Assembly (NCBI GenBank): GCA_958453305.1
Contig: CAUDXH010000003.1
Location: 1-64,000, forward strand
Source: an uncultured Bacteroides sp.
Lineage (GTDB): Bacteria; Bacteroidota; Bacteroidia; Bacteroidales; Bacteroidaceae
Direction: 5' to 3'
Length of the DNA: 64,000 bases
The notes under the pieces: generated by a model
What the model was told of the DNA's origin: nothing
What the model saw: the letters and a program-made list of their open reading frames with translations, nothing else
Databases searched by the model: none
Translations under genes and position numbers: made by a program
Shown here: in pieces, positions 17,614 through 26,767 of the stretch
Position numbering within the stretch: the stretch's first letter is position 1
Layout: every line of letters starts with the position of its first letter

Positions 17614-19713
17614 ATGTTAGATTTAGCGACACGTGATGTAAAGTATCTCCAGGGAGTGGGACCGCAACGTGCGGCTGTACTGAATAAGGAGTTGAATATT
17701 TACTCTTTACGGGACTTGCTGTATAACTTCCCTTATAAATATGTAGATAGAAGTCGCCTGTATTATATTCATGAGATAGACGGCAATATGCCTTATATCC
17801 AGTTGCGCGGAAAGGTTTTAAGCTTTGAAACGTTTGGTGAGGGACGCCAGCGGAGGTTGGTAGGACATTTCTCGGATGGTACAGGTGTAGTTGATTTGGT
17901 CTGGTTTCAAGGCTTGAAGTTTGTGATGGGGAAATACAAGGCGAATGAAGAATACATCGTCTTTGGTAAGCCCACTGTGTTCAACGGTCGTATCAACATT
18001 GCTCATCCGGATATTGATCCGGCAGGAGAGCTGGTTTTGTCGGACATGGGTCTTCAGCCTTATTACAACACAACGGAGAAGATGAAGCGCATGAACTTGA
18101 ATTCGCATGCACTTGAAAAGTTGATGAAGAATCTTTTTCATACGCTTCAGCATGAAATATTCGATGAGACATTAAGTCCGTCTATTATAGAACAGCATCA
18201 TCTTTTGCCACTGACTGATGCACTTTACAACATCCATTTTCCCCGGAATCCGGAAATGCTTCGCAAAGCGCAGTACCGGCTGAAGTTTGAAGAGCTGTTT
18301 TACATTCAGCTTAATTTATTGCGCTATACCAAAGAGCGGAGAAACAAGTTCCGTGGGTTGGTATTTGGAAAAGTGGGCGAAATATTCAACACTTTTTATT
18401 CGAAAAATCTTCCGTTTGCATTAACGGGTGCCCAGAAGCGGGTGATAAAGGAAATGCGCCGCGATATGGGAAGTGGAAGACAGATGAACCGTTTGCTGCA
18501 GGGCGATGTGGGAAGCGGGAAAACCCTGGTGGCTTTAATGACCATGCTGATTGCGCTGGATAATGGCTTTCAGGCATGTATGATGGCTCCTACGGAGATT
18601 CTTGCCGCTCAGCATTATGAAACGATTTCCCGCTTTCTGAAAGGAATGGATGTGCGGGTGGAGTTATTAACCGGTACGGTAAAAGGGAAACGGAGAGAAA
18701 CCATCTTAAGAGACTTGTTGACCGGTGACGTACATATCTTGATTGGAACGCACGCGGTGATTGAAGATACGGTGAACTTTTCTTCGCTGGGGCTGGTGGT
18801 CATTGATGAGCAACATCGGTTTGGGGTAGCACAGCGTGCCAAACTTTGGGCAAAAAATACCTGTCCTCCTCATGTGCTGGTTATGACGGCAACTCCTATC
18901 CCCCGAACATTGGCCATGACGTTGTATGGTGACTTGGATGTTTCGGTGATTGATGAACTTCCGCCGGGAAGAAAACCGATACAGACCGTACATCAGTTTG
19001 ATAACCGTCGTGCTTCAATGTACGCTTTTCTTCGGCAGCAGATTGTGGCAGGGCGTCAGGTTTATATTGTGTATCCATTGATTCAGGAGAGCGAAAAAAT
19101 GGATATAAAGAATCTGGAAGATGGCTATCTGCATATCTGTGAAGAGTTCCCTGAATATAAGGTGAGCAAAGTGCATGGTAAAATGAAGCCTGCCGAGAAG
19201 GAAGAAGAAATGCAACGCTTTTTACGGGCGGAAACACAAATTATGGTGGCAACTACTGTGATTGAAGTAGGTGTGAATGTGCCGAATGCTTCTGTTATGG
19301 TGATTGAAAATGCAGAGCGCTTCGGACTGTCGCAGCTGCATCAGTTGCGTGGGCGTGTGGGGCGTGGAGCAGAACAGTCGTATTGCATCTTGGTTACGGG
19401 GTACAAGTTGACTGAAGAAACCCGTAAGCGCATTGAAATTATGGTTCAAACGAACGACGGCTTTGAAATAGCTGAGGCTGACTTGAAACTGCGCGGTCCG
19501 GGTGACTTGGAAGGAACCCAACAAAGCGGGGTGGCTTTTGATTTGAAGATTGCCGATTTGGCGCGCGACGGCCAACTCTTGCAGTTTGTACGCGAGATAG
19601 CTGACCGGTTGCTTGAAGAAGACCCTCAGGGCGTATTGCCGGAAAATGCGGTTGTTTGGCGGCAACTTAAAGAGCTGCGTAAGAAGAATGTAAACTGGTC
19701 GGTTATTTCTTGA
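17614..19713 (+). CDS. recG: ATP-dependent DNA helicase RecG
   Basis: RecG remodels stalled replication forks and recombination intermediates. The 699-aa protein has the N-terminal wedge/OB domain (about 1-260), helicase motif I GDVGSGKT with K303, the motif II box DEQH (398-401), motif III VMTATPIPRTLAM, and motifs V/VI ATTVIEVGVNVPNA and QLHQLRGRVGRG. The length is normal. It is the last gene of the pdxJ-to-recG run and converges on the hybrid regulator at 19915, with a repeat in between. Confidence 0.96.
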   Translation: MLDLATRDVKYLQGVGPQRAAVLNKELNIYSLRDLLYNFPYKYVDRSRLYYIHEIDGNMPYIQLRGKVLSFETFGEGRQRRLVGHFSDGTGVVDLVWFQGLKFVMGKYKANEEYIVFGKPTVFNGRINIAHPDIDPAGELVLSDMGLQPYYNTTEKMKRMNLNSHALEKLMKNLFHTLQHEIFDETLSPSIIEQHHLLPLTDALYNIHFPRNPEMLRKAQYRLKFEELFYIQLNLLRYTKERRNKFRGLVFGKVGEIFNTFYSKNLPFALTGAQKRVIKEMRRDMGSGRQMNRLLQGDVGSGKTLVALMTMLIALDNGFQACMMAPTEILAAQHYETISRFLKGMDVRVELLTGTVKGKRRETILRDLLTGDVHILIGTHAVIEDTVNFSSLGLVVIDEQHRFGVAQRAKLWAKNTCPPHVLVMTATPIPRTLAMTLYGDLDVSVIDELPPGRKPIQTVHQFDNRRASMYAFLRQQIVAGRQVYIVYPLIQESEKMDIKNLEDGYLHICEEFPEYKVSKVHGKMKPAEKEEEMQRFLRAETQIMVATTVIEVGVNVPNASVMVIENAERFGLSQLHQLRGRVGRGAEQSYCILVTGYKLTEETRKRIEIMVQTNDGFEIAEADLKLRGPGDLEGTQQSGVAFDLKIADLARDGQLLQFVREIADRLLEEDPQGVLPENAVVWRQLKELRKKNVNWSVIS

Positions 19714-19805
19714 GTAAATGCCCGTTGTCTTTTAAACTAGTTTTCTCTGGCGGGAAAGTTTCCGAAGCCGACTGAAAGAATCGCTTTTCTTTAGGATAAA
19801 ATCTC

Positions 19806-19887
19806 AAAACCACAGTGTGACCTGTAGAAGTCACACTGTGGTTTGTACGGTTCACACTGTGGTTTGTAGAAATCACACTGTGGTTTT
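19806..19887. repeat. 21-bp-period intergenic repeat with an inverted first copy
   Basis: Three direct copies of tcacactgtggttt begin at 19831, 19852 and 19873, exactly 21 bp apart. An inverted copy (aaaaccacagtgtga, 19806-19820) precedes them. The inverted copy can pair with the first direct copy (14 bp, 10-nt loop) or with the last one (15 bp perfect). It sits between the convergent recG and hybrid regulator genes and may work as a terminator. On the minus strand the period reads as a seven-residue repeat (KPQCDFY-like), but I see no evidence that it is translated. Confidence 0.85.
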
Positions 19888-19914
19888 AAGTTGTCATGCA
19901 GATGAAATCGTTTT

Positions 19915-22900
19915 TCATTTTGCATGAGAAGAATTTTCTGTACTGCTTTGCTCCGTCTGGTCCACTTTCTGTTCAGAATCAATCGGTGCTACCTGGTCTG
20001 TATTCTGTTCAGAACCGATAAACTCGCTGGGCTTTACTCCAAATTGCTTCTGAAAGCATCGGCTGAAATAGGCAGGATTACTAAATCCTACCATGTAGCT
20101 GATTTCGTTGATGCGGTATTTGTTTTCGCGCAGTAAGTCGGCTGCTTTTTTCAAGCGTACCAGTTGTACCATTTCATTAGGAGTCATATTGGCCAGCATT
20201 TTTATCTTGGCAAACAGACCGGAGCGACTGATACACAACTTCTCAGACAAGAACTCAATCGAAAGATTTGCATTGCTGAAGTTGTCCTCAATCAGCTGTT
20301 TCATACTCTTTAGGAATTCTTCATCCGATTTATTACCTGCTATCGAACTAAGCGGGATATTAGGCATTTGTGAGAATTTCTGGCGTAATTGCTGTCTTAA
20401 CTCTAACAGGTTTTTGATGCATGCTTCCAAGTATTGGATAGAGAATGGTTTCTCAATATAAGCATCGGCTCCGCAATTCATGCCGGTTATCTTGGAGTCA
20501 TTATCCGTTTTAGCTGTCAGAAGTATAAAAGGTATATGGCTGGTGAGTTGGTTGGAGCGGATGGCTTGACAAAATTCAACTCCATCCATATTCGGCATCA
20601 TCCAGTCGCTTATAATCAGTGAAACTTCTTGTTCTTCTAAAAGTCTGAGTGCTTCTTTCCCGTCGGTAGCGGTTAATACGGTATAAGTTGACTTGAAGTT
20701 TGACTGTAGGAAGTTCAACATATCCTCATTGTCTTCTGCAATAAGCATAACAGGTAAAGTCTGTGAATCGGCAGACTCTATTTGTGTAGCGATAATATCT
20801 TCGGGTACATTCATACTTTCTGCCAATTGCATGGAGTCTTTTTCTACGGTTTCCTGTTTTATGGGGAGGTGAATGCAGAAAGCGGAGCCTGTTCCGGGAT
20901 GTGATTCTACTTCCACTTTTCCGTGGTGGGCTTCTACTATGCCTTTTACAATACTCAGCCCGATACCCGTACCCGGTTTATTCTCGGAAGCTTGGTAGAA
21001 TGGCTTGAATATAAGTTTTAGTTCTTCTTCTTCCATGCCTTTCCCGTTATCAGTAACTTGGATGGAAAAAGTAGGATGGTTAGGCTGGTGAATAAATTTT
21101 ACTTCCACTTTATCGGTCGTATATTTGTTGGCATTGGTCAGCAGGTTACTTAATACTTTAGTCAAAGCCTCACGGTCAACGTCGGCTTTGAAATTATGTA
21201 CCGGATAAGTGACAGACAGCGCAATGTTACGCTGTTTCATTGAGGGCTGGAAACGCTCGCATACAGCTTGCATTAAGTTTTTGATATTCTGAGGCGAGAA
21301 ATGCATCGTCATCTCATTTTGTTCTACTTTGCGGAAGTCAAGCAGTTGGTTCACCAAATAGAGCAGACGCTGACTGTTTCTGTCAATGATTTCCAGGTCT
21401 TTACGTATTTGGATAGGCAAATCTAAAGTGGCTTGCATAATCTTTTCCAACGGACCGATAATCAAGGAAACTGGAGTACGTATCTCGTGTGCAATCATGG
21501 TAAAGAACTTTATTTTGGCTTCATGCATTTCTTTTTCTTTGTTTGCATTGAGTTCGCTGATGGCAATGGCATGTTTTTTCTCACTCCGCTTGCTGACATA
21601 GCGTATGAGCATTGCTATGGCAAAGCAGAAGAGCAGGAAATAGAATATCTTAAAAGGAAGTGACAGATAGAAGGGAGGGTGTACGATGATGCGTATGGAA
21701 GTTCCCTGTTCATTCCAGATATTGTCATTATTTGAAGCCTTTACGCGGAACGTATAGGTGCCGGCAGCCAGATTGGTATAGGTGGTGTTGTGTTGCGAGT
21801 TGACAAAGTTCCATCTTTTGTCAAATCCTTCCAGCATATAGGCATATTTGTTTTTCTGTGGAGTACAGTAGCTGAGGGCAGCATAACTTAAGGTGATAAC
21901 GTTATGCTTATATGACAGGTGGATTTCATCTAAATGGTCAATAGATAGAGGTAAGATACCTTTCTCTTTCGTTTGGATATTTTGGTTGAAGATTTCCAGT
22001 CCGGTTAATACTACAGTAGGCTTCTGGGTATTCAGCTTAAGCTGGTGTGGATAAAATGTATTAAATCCGTTGATACTTCCTATGTAAAACTCCCCGTTGC
22101 GCGTTTTTAGTCCGGAGGCCATGATGAAAGCCTCACTTTGTAGTCCGTCGCTTTTTGTGAAAATTTGTGTGGTCTGATTGGTGGGAATATATTTGACCAA
22201 CCCTTTGGCTGTGGTAAGCCATAAGCAGTCTTCTCCTTCAAGGATAGTGTTGATACACTCATTTTGAAGACGGAGCGGCTGATATACGAAGCAATCATTT
22301 TCGGCTTGGTAGCAATAAAGTCCATCGGGTGTGGCAGCCCAAAGTCTCCGTTCTTTATCAATACACAGGTGATTGATGTTTGGATTACTGAATCCTTGTT
22401 CTTGGTCGTATTTTTTCCAAATATCTTTAAAGGGGTTATATTTAAAAACTCCTTTCCCTAATGTTGCTATCCATAAATTCCCTTTTACATCTTCCGTTAT
22501 TTCAATGATGAGCGACTCTAATTCTTTCATGGATATGAAACTGTCTTGCTCGCTGTCATAGCGGCAGATGCCAGACATGGAACCAGACCATATCGTACCA
22601 TGGCTATCTTTGAAAATGGTATAAATGCTGGCATCGTCCAGACCGTCTTTCTGCGAATAAGTCTTGATGTGTCCGGTTTTCATGTTGAGAACGTGGATGC
22701 CGTTGCTGTACGTCCCAATCCACAGGTTGTTGTCTATAGCGCAGAGTGCATGTATGTTTTCACTCTGTAGTTGTTTTCTTCCCGGAAAATCAGCAAACTC
22801 TCCGGTGGCAGGTGAAAAGCGGCTAAGTCCGTTATCATCTGAGCCAATCCACACATACCCTTGTGCGTCTTCGCAGAAGCGGCTGATAATTTTGCTGTTG

Positions 22901-23961
22901 AACTGTAAATAATCTCCGTAAACCGGATAACCTTTGAATTGTCCGCAGTATGGTGGAAGATAGTTCACTCCGTTATAATAGGTTCCAATCCATACCCCTC
23001 CTTCCCGGTCTTTAATCATAGGATAAATAAACTTGCCTGAGAGCGCACCGCTTTCTTCTCCGTAATAGGTATGTAATTTACTTTCGTGCGTGAGCGTATT
23101 AAACAGCATGAGCCCGTCATCCGATCCGATAAAGAGAATATTGGGAGCATACTCCAGAATAGAATGAATGTGTGCCACAGCTTTCCCGCTTTCGGGAGTC
23201 AGGTACTTTTCCACCTTGCGTGTGTTTGGGTCCAGCTTCCATAATCCCTCTTTCCATGTTCCTATCCAAATTTGATGCATATTATCTTCCCAGAGAGCCA
23301 TACTATAAACTCCATCCTCTTCACCTTCTATATAGAAAGCCTCAAATGTGTTGGTTACTTTATTCAAGCGGTATAAATTGTTCATACCGGTAGCCCATAT
23401 ATTGTTTTGCTCATCACTGAGAATACGTACGATATTTCCGTTACTTTGAGGAATAATAAACTGTATCAACTTGTTCGAGTTCGGATTATATTGAAAAACG
23501 CCCTGTTTTTGAGTGGCAATCCAGATGTTGTTTTCTTTGTCCGGAATGATATAATTAACCCATGAGTCTATTTTTACTCCTTGGTCTGTCTCTTGGTTAA
23601 AGAGTGCAAATTTATCTGCTTTCTGTTCATAGATATAGATTCCGCATTCTGTTCCTACCCAAATTTCATTTTTTGGGGCTTCGCATAGTGTGCTGATCGT
23701 ATTAAACTGAAAGTTCTGATAGAGTGGGTTTGACTTCTGATAGTATTTAAACTGTGTTCCGTCAAATCGGTTTAACCCGTTGTCCGTGCCAAACCAGATA
23801 TATCCTTTGCTATCTTGTAAGATAGCAGCTATTCCATTCGATGAAATTCCGTTTTCAATGCTATAATGCCGGAAGTGGAACTGCTCTGGTAAGATGGCAT
23901 GTCCTGTGAGTGAGCTAAGAAAAATGAATAGTATAAAGAGGATTCTGATTGGCCTTTTCAT
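19915..23961 (-). CDS. Hybrid two-component regulator of the arabinoside PUL
   Basis: This full-length hybrid regulator (1348 aa) senses an oligosaccharide in the periplasm and controls the divergent PUL. It has a signal peptide, a long run of two-component-propeller repeats (about 25-690, WIGTDNGLNRFD and similar), a Y_Y_Y domain (about 700-765), a membrane helix (769-789), HisKA with H825 in IAHEIRTP, HATPase, receiver with D1119 in SDWMMPNMDG, and an AraC-type HTH (about 1225-1319). A 29-residue polar tail rich in Gln, Ser and Glu follows the HTH. The gene is divergent from the DUF1680 gene at 24231. A tandem half-site pair at 24024-24063 suggests that it also controls itself. Confidence 0.93.
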   Translation of the reverse strand: MKRPIRILFILFIFLSSLTGHAILPEQFHFRHYSIENGISSNGIAAILQDSKGYIWFGTDNGLNRFDGTQFKYYQKSNPLYQNFQFNTISTLCEAPKNEIWVGTECGIYIYEQKADKFALFNQETDQGVKIDSWVNYIIPDKENNIWIATQKQGVFQYNPNSNKLIQFIIPQSNGNIVRILSDEQNNIWATGMNNLYRLNKVTNTFEAFYIEGEEDGVYSMALWEDNMHQIWIGTWKEGLWKLDPNTRKVEKYLTPESGKAVAHIHSILEYAPNILFIGSDDGLMLFNTLTHESKLHTYYGEESGALSGKFIYPMIKDREGGVWIGTYYNGVNYLPPYCGQFKGYPVYGDYLQFNSKIISRFCEDAQGYVWIGSDDNGLSRFSPATGEFADFPGRKQLQSENIHALCAIDNNLWIGTYSNGIHVLNMKTGHIKTYSQKDGLDDASIYTIFKDSHGTIWSGSMSGICRYDSEQDSFISMKELESLIIEITEDVKGNLWIATLGKGVFKYNPFKDIWKKYDQEQGFSNPNINHLCIDKERRLWAATPDGLYCYQAENDCFVYQPLRLQNECINTILEGEDCLWLTTAKGLVKYIPTNQTTQIFTKSDGLQSEAFIMASGLKTRNGEFYIGSINGFNTFYPHQLKLNTQKPTVVLTGLEIFNQNIQTKEKGILPLSIDHLDEIHLSYKHNVITLSYAALSYCTPQKNKYAYMLEGFDKRWNFVNSQHNTTYTNLAAGTYTFRVKASNNDNIWNEQGTSIRIIVHPPFYLSLPFKIFYFLLFCFAIAMLIRYVSKRSEKKHAIAISELNANKEKEMHEAKIKFFTMIAHEIRTPVSLIIGPLEKIMQATLDLPIQIRKDLEIIDRNSQRLLYLVNQLLDFRKVEQNEMTMHFSPQNIKNLMQAVCERFQPSMKQRNIALSVTYPVHNFKADVDREALTKVLSNLLTNANKYTTDKVEVKFIHQPNHPTFSIQVTDNGKGMEEEELKLIFKPFYQASENKPGTGIGLSIVKGIVEAHHGKVEVESHPGTGSAFCIHLPIKQETVEKDSMQLAESMNVPEDIIATQIESADSQTLPVMLIAEDNEDMLNFLQSNFKSTYTVLTATDGKEALRLLEEQEVSLIISDWMMPNMDGVEFCQAIRSNQLTSHIPFILLTAKTDNDSKITGMNCGADAYIEKPFSIQYLEACIKNLLELRQQLRQKFSQMPNIPLSSIAGNKSDEEFLKSMKQLIEDNFSNANLSIEFLSEKLCISRSGLFAKIKMLANMTPNEMVQLVRLKKAADLLRENKYRINEISYMVGFSNPAYFSRCFQKQFGVKPSEFIGSEQNTDQVAPIDSEQKVDQTEQSSTENSSHAK

Positions 23962-24023
23962 AAGAATATAGTTTGGGTCTTTAAATTTTATACAAAGTTG
24001 ATAAAAAACTTTGAATGAGCCCT

Positions 24024-24063
24024 ATGAAAATAATCCAATTTAGTATAAAAATAGTCCAAATAC
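24024..24063 (-). promoter_or_regulatory. Tandem 21-bp-spaced half-sites facing the regulator gene
   Basis: Read on the minus strand, GGACTATTTTTATA (24057-24044) and GGATTATTTTCAT (24036-24024) are two copies spaced 21 bp apart. A near-consensus -7 element, CAACTTTG, lies at 24000-23993 on the same strand, 33 bp beyond the nearer copy. This is the same geometry as at 26678-26740. It is probably the autoregulatory operator of the hybrid regulator. Confidence 0.6.
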
Positions 24064-24096
24064 GCTTTCTCTATTGTTAGAAAGCCTTCATATTTG

Positions 24097-24123
24097 TACG
24101 ATATTTATATAAAGAAAGACTAT
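24097..24123 (+). promoter_or_regulatory. Degenerate tandem half-sites before the first DUF1680 gene
   Basis: TACGATATTTATA (24097-24109) matches the half-site GACTATTTTTATA at 10 of 13 positions, and GACTAT (24118-24123) follows at the 21-bp period. The second copy ends its GAC 32 bp before a -7 element TAATTTTG (24152-24159), exactly as in the 26678-26740 site. The match is weaker than the others. The rest of the 269-bp divergent region 23962-24230 shows nothing else I can name. Confidence 0.4.
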
Positions 24124-24151
24124 AGTGAAAGGCTTTTATTTTGTTACTTCT

Positions 24152-24159
24152 TAATTTTG
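24152..24159 (+). promoter_or_regulatory. -7 element of the first DUF1680 gene
   Basis: TAATTTTG matches TAnnTTTG; the start would be near 24166, giving a 65-nt leader. A -33 TTTG at the right distance is not obvious, consistent with activator dependence. Confidence 0.45.
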
Positions 24160-24230
24160 TTGAAAAGGAAAAGCGACATATTCCTATTGAAAATTTTATA
24201 TGTGAAGTTTATAAATAAAAGATTCAAAAA

Positions 24231-26567
24231 ATGAAGAAACGTATTTGGTTAGCAGCTTTTATGGGATTGTGTCTGACGGATGCTTTTGCACAATATCCCG
24301 GACAGTCAGAGGCGTGTATGAAAGTACCTGTTCAGGTGCCTTTGAAAGCCTTGTCTTTTGATTATGCCGATGTCCGTTTACTTGACGGACCGTTTAAACG
24401 GGCTATGGAAGTGAATCAGCGGTGGCTGAAGGAAGCAGATGTGGAGCGATTTATGCACAATTACCGTGTTACTGCAGGGTTAAAGACCAATGCAGAAGCT
24501 TTTGGAGGATGGGAAGGGCTTGATGTGGAGTTACGTGGTCATTCTTTAGGGCATTTGCTGACTGCCCTTTCCGAGATGTATGCTTCTACGGGAGATGAAT
24601 TATATAAGCAGAAGTGTAGTGCGTTTGTTGAGGCTTTGGCTGAATGCCAGCAGGCTTTGGATGCGGACGGATATTTAAGTGCCTTTCCTGAGCATCTGAT
24701 AGACCGGGCTATAGAAGGAAAATCGGTATGGGCTCCTTGGTACACTCTCCATAAAATTTATGCAGGACTCCTTGATGCTTATTTGCTCTGTGATAACCGG
24801 CAGGCTTATGATGTGGTATCGAAAATGTGCGATTGGGCATATGGTAAATTAAAGCCTTTGAGCGACGATGATTTACAGCGTATGCTGCAATGTGAGTTTG
24901 GCGGTATGTCTGAGTTCTTTTACAATATGTATGCCGTATCGGGCAACCTTCATCATAAGGAACTGGGCGACAAGTTTTATCATAAAGTAATACTTAATCC
25001 ACTCTTGGAAGGTGAAGATAAGCTAGGGGGAACTCATGCCAATACGCAGATACCCAAAGCGGTGGGAGAGGCTCGCGGTTATGAAGTAACGGGAGAACAG
25101 CGGCATCATGACATCGCAGAATTTTTCTGGCATACGGTTTTGAAAAACCATACTTATGTAACCGGAGGAAACAGTGACAGTGAGTATTTCGGACAGCCGG
25201 GTAAATTGTCTGAACGCTTAGGACAGAACACCACGGAAACTTGTAATACGTATAACATGCTGAAGCTTACCCGTCATCTGTTTACATGGGATGCTTTGCC
25301 CGGTTATGCCGATTATTATGAACGGGCATTATATAACCATATTCTTTCTTCCCAGAATCCGGAAACGGGTGGGGTCACTTATTTTCATACACTTCATCCG
25401 GGTAGTGCGAAAGATTTCCATATGCCGTTTATTGCCCATACGTGTTGTGTCGGGACTGGTTATGAAAACCATTCCAAGTATGGTGAAGCCATTTATTACC
25501 GTACCTCGGATGATAAAGGATTATATGTAAACTTATTCATTGCTTCGGTATTAGAATGGAAAGAAAAAGGGCTTAAGTTACGTCAGGAAACGTCTTTCCC
25601 CGAAGAGTCGTCTACTTGTTTGACCGTATCAGCTGAAACTCCGGTAGACTTGACACTTCATCTGCGTTATCCGGTGTGGGCTGTTGATGGAGTAGAGGTG
25701 AAAGTGAATGGAAAAAAGGTGGCAGTTCGTACCAAGCCTTCCAGTTATATCAGTTTAAAACGCACTTGGAAAGAAGGAGATATAATTGAAATGGAAATGC
25801 CGATGAGGCTGCATACGGAATTTATGCCTGATAATCCTTCAAAAGGAGCCATTCTGTACGGTCCGATAGTGCTGGCAGCCGAACTGGGAGCAGATGATAT
25901 TGATGATACGTTTGGAGTACCTGTTTTTGTTAATCCGGATAAGAAGTTGGAAAAATGGATTAAGCCGGTGGAAGGTAAATCAATAACCTTCCGTACAGTG
26001 GGAGTGGGGCGTCCTGAAGAAGCTCTGTTGAGTCCTTTATATAAGATATACAATCAGCGTTATGCGGCTTATTTTGATTTCTTTACCGAGGAAGACTGGA
26101 CTCATAAACAGAAGGAATATAAAAAGCGGTTACAAGAAGAAAAGGATATTGCAGCCCGTACCATTGACTGGGTAGGTATTGGTGAACACCAGTCGGAACG
26201 CGATCATTTGGTTGAAAGTAAAATCAGTTATGTGTATAATCAGGGTGGACGTATGGGACGTGATGTGCGAGCTGAAGGATTTTTGCATTATCAGGTAGCT
26301 GTTGCTCCAGAAGGTAATAATGAACTGATGTTAACCTTTTGGGGAAGTGACAGTGGACATTTGCAATTTGATGTGCTGATTGATGGTAAAGTCATGACGA
26401 ACATTACAGTAACTGATGAGAAGCCCGGTTCATTCTATAATCGTTTCTTTACTATACCGAATGAGATGGTTCAGGGAAAAGAAAATGTAAGAATCTCTTT
26501 TATCCCTACTCCTGGTAATCGGGCTGGAATTATCTATGGTTTGCGTACTTTGCATTCAAATAAATAG
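24231..26567 (+). CDS. DUF1680 beta-L-arabinofuranosidase, GH127/GH146 type (first copy)
   Basis: This is a predicted Zn-dependent retaining beta-L-arabinofuranosidase (778 aa). After a type I signal peptide (ending DAFAQ) comes an (alpha/alpha)6 barrel (about 40-470) and beta-rich C-terminal domains. The Zn/nucleophile set of the superfamily is visible: E336 and C338 in TETCNTYNM and the pair C405/C406 in HTCCVGTG, equivalent to E338, C340, C417 and C418 of Bifidobacterium HypBA1. The ETCNTYNML...CCVGTGYENH pattern resembles GH146 proteins such as BT0349 more than HypBA1. No lipobox, so it should be periplasmic. It is divergent from the PUL regulator, and a 200-bp operator region separates it from the second DUF1680 gene. 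Confidence 0.85.
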   Translation: MKKRIWLAAFMGLCLTDAFAQYPGQSEACMKVPVQVPLKALSFDYADVRLLDGPFKRAMEVNQRWLKEADVERFMHNYRVTAGLKTNAEAFGGWEGLDVELRGHSLGHLLTALSEMYASTGDELYKQKCSAFVEALAECQQALDADGYLSAFPEHLIDRAIEGKSVWAPWYTLHKIYAGLLDAYLLCDNRQAYDVVSKMCDWAYGKLKPLSDDDLQRMLQCEFGGMSEFFYNMYAVSGNLHHKELGDKFYHKVILNPLLEGEDKLGGTHANTQIPKAVGEARGYEVTGEQRHHDIAEFFWHTVLKNHTYVTGGNSDSEYFGQPGKLSERLGQNTTETCNTYNMLKLTRHLFTWDALPGYADYYERALYNHILSSQNPETGGVTYFHTLHPGSAKDFHMPFIAHTCCVGTGYENHSKYGEAIYYRTSDDKGLYVNLFIASVLEWKEKGLKLRQETSFPEESSTCLTVSAETPVDLTLHLRYPVWAVDGVEVKVNGKKVAVRTKPSSYISLKRTWKEGDIIEMEMPMRLHTEFMPDNPSKGAILYGPIVLAAELGADDIDDTFGVPVFVNPDKKLEKWIKPVEGKSITFRTVGVGRPEEALLSPLYKIYNQRYAAYFDFFTEEDWTHKQKEYKKRLQEEKDIAARTIDWVGIGEHQSERDHLVESKISYVYNQGGRMGRDVRAEGFLHYQVAVAPEGNNELMLTFWGSDSGHLQFDVLIDGKVMTNITVTDEKPGSFYNRFFTIPNEMVQGKENVRISFIPTPGNRAGIIYGLRTLHSNK

Positions 26568-26578
26568 GCGATTGGGAA

Positions 26579-26618
26579 TATAAAAATAGTCCAAAAGAAT
26601 ATAACAAAAGTCCATATG
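26579..26618 (-). promoter_or_regulatory. Second tandem half-site pair, inverted
   Basis: TATAAAAATAGTCC (26579-26592) and AACAAAAGTCCATA (26603-26616) carry GTCCA at 26589 and 26610, 21 bp apart. On the minus strand these read GGACTATTTTTATA and GGACTTTTGTT. The pair is the mirror image of the one at 26678-26705. No good minus-strand promoter follows it, so it may help regulator binding at a distance or DNA looping. Confidence 0.5.
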
Positions 26619-26677
26619 GTGTTTATAGTGTGTTAATAATCAGTCTTTTAATTGAAAATAAGGAAGATGGGTTATTC

Positions 26678-26705
26678 GACTATTTTTATAGTAGTATGGA
26701 CTTTC
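26678..26705 (+). promoter_or_regulatory. Tandem half-sites, main operator of the second DUF1680-susCD operon
   Basis: GACTATTTTTATA (26678-26690) and TATGGACTTT (26695-26704) place their GAC cores 21 bp apart. The nearer copy ends 32 bp before the -7 element at 26733, giving a position of about -42 to -69 from the expected start. This suits an AraC-type activator. Confidence 0.6.
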
Positions 26706-26732
26706 TTGCTATTCTTTATTAGTATTTTCATC

Positions 26733-26740
26733 TACATTTG
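26733..26740 (+). promoter_or_regulatory. -7 element of the second DUF1680-susCD operon
   Basis: TACATTTG matches TAnnTTTG with start near 26747 and a 21-nt leader to the ATG at 26768. No -33 TTTG is present, so activation from the half-sites upstream is likely. Confidence 0.55.
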
Positions 26741-26767
26741 TACCTGAACGAAAAAGAATAATGTGAT

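Noticed and set aside
19806..19887. CRISPR array
   Set aside because: The units are 14-15 bp with 6-7 bp between them, far too short for repeats and spacers, and no cas genes are near.
19791..19982. A small minus-strand frame with seven-residue KPQCDFY-like repeats
   Set aside because: It overlaps the end of the hybrid regulator and is produced by the 21-bp DNA repeat; no promoter or start context supports translation. Kept as a repeat.
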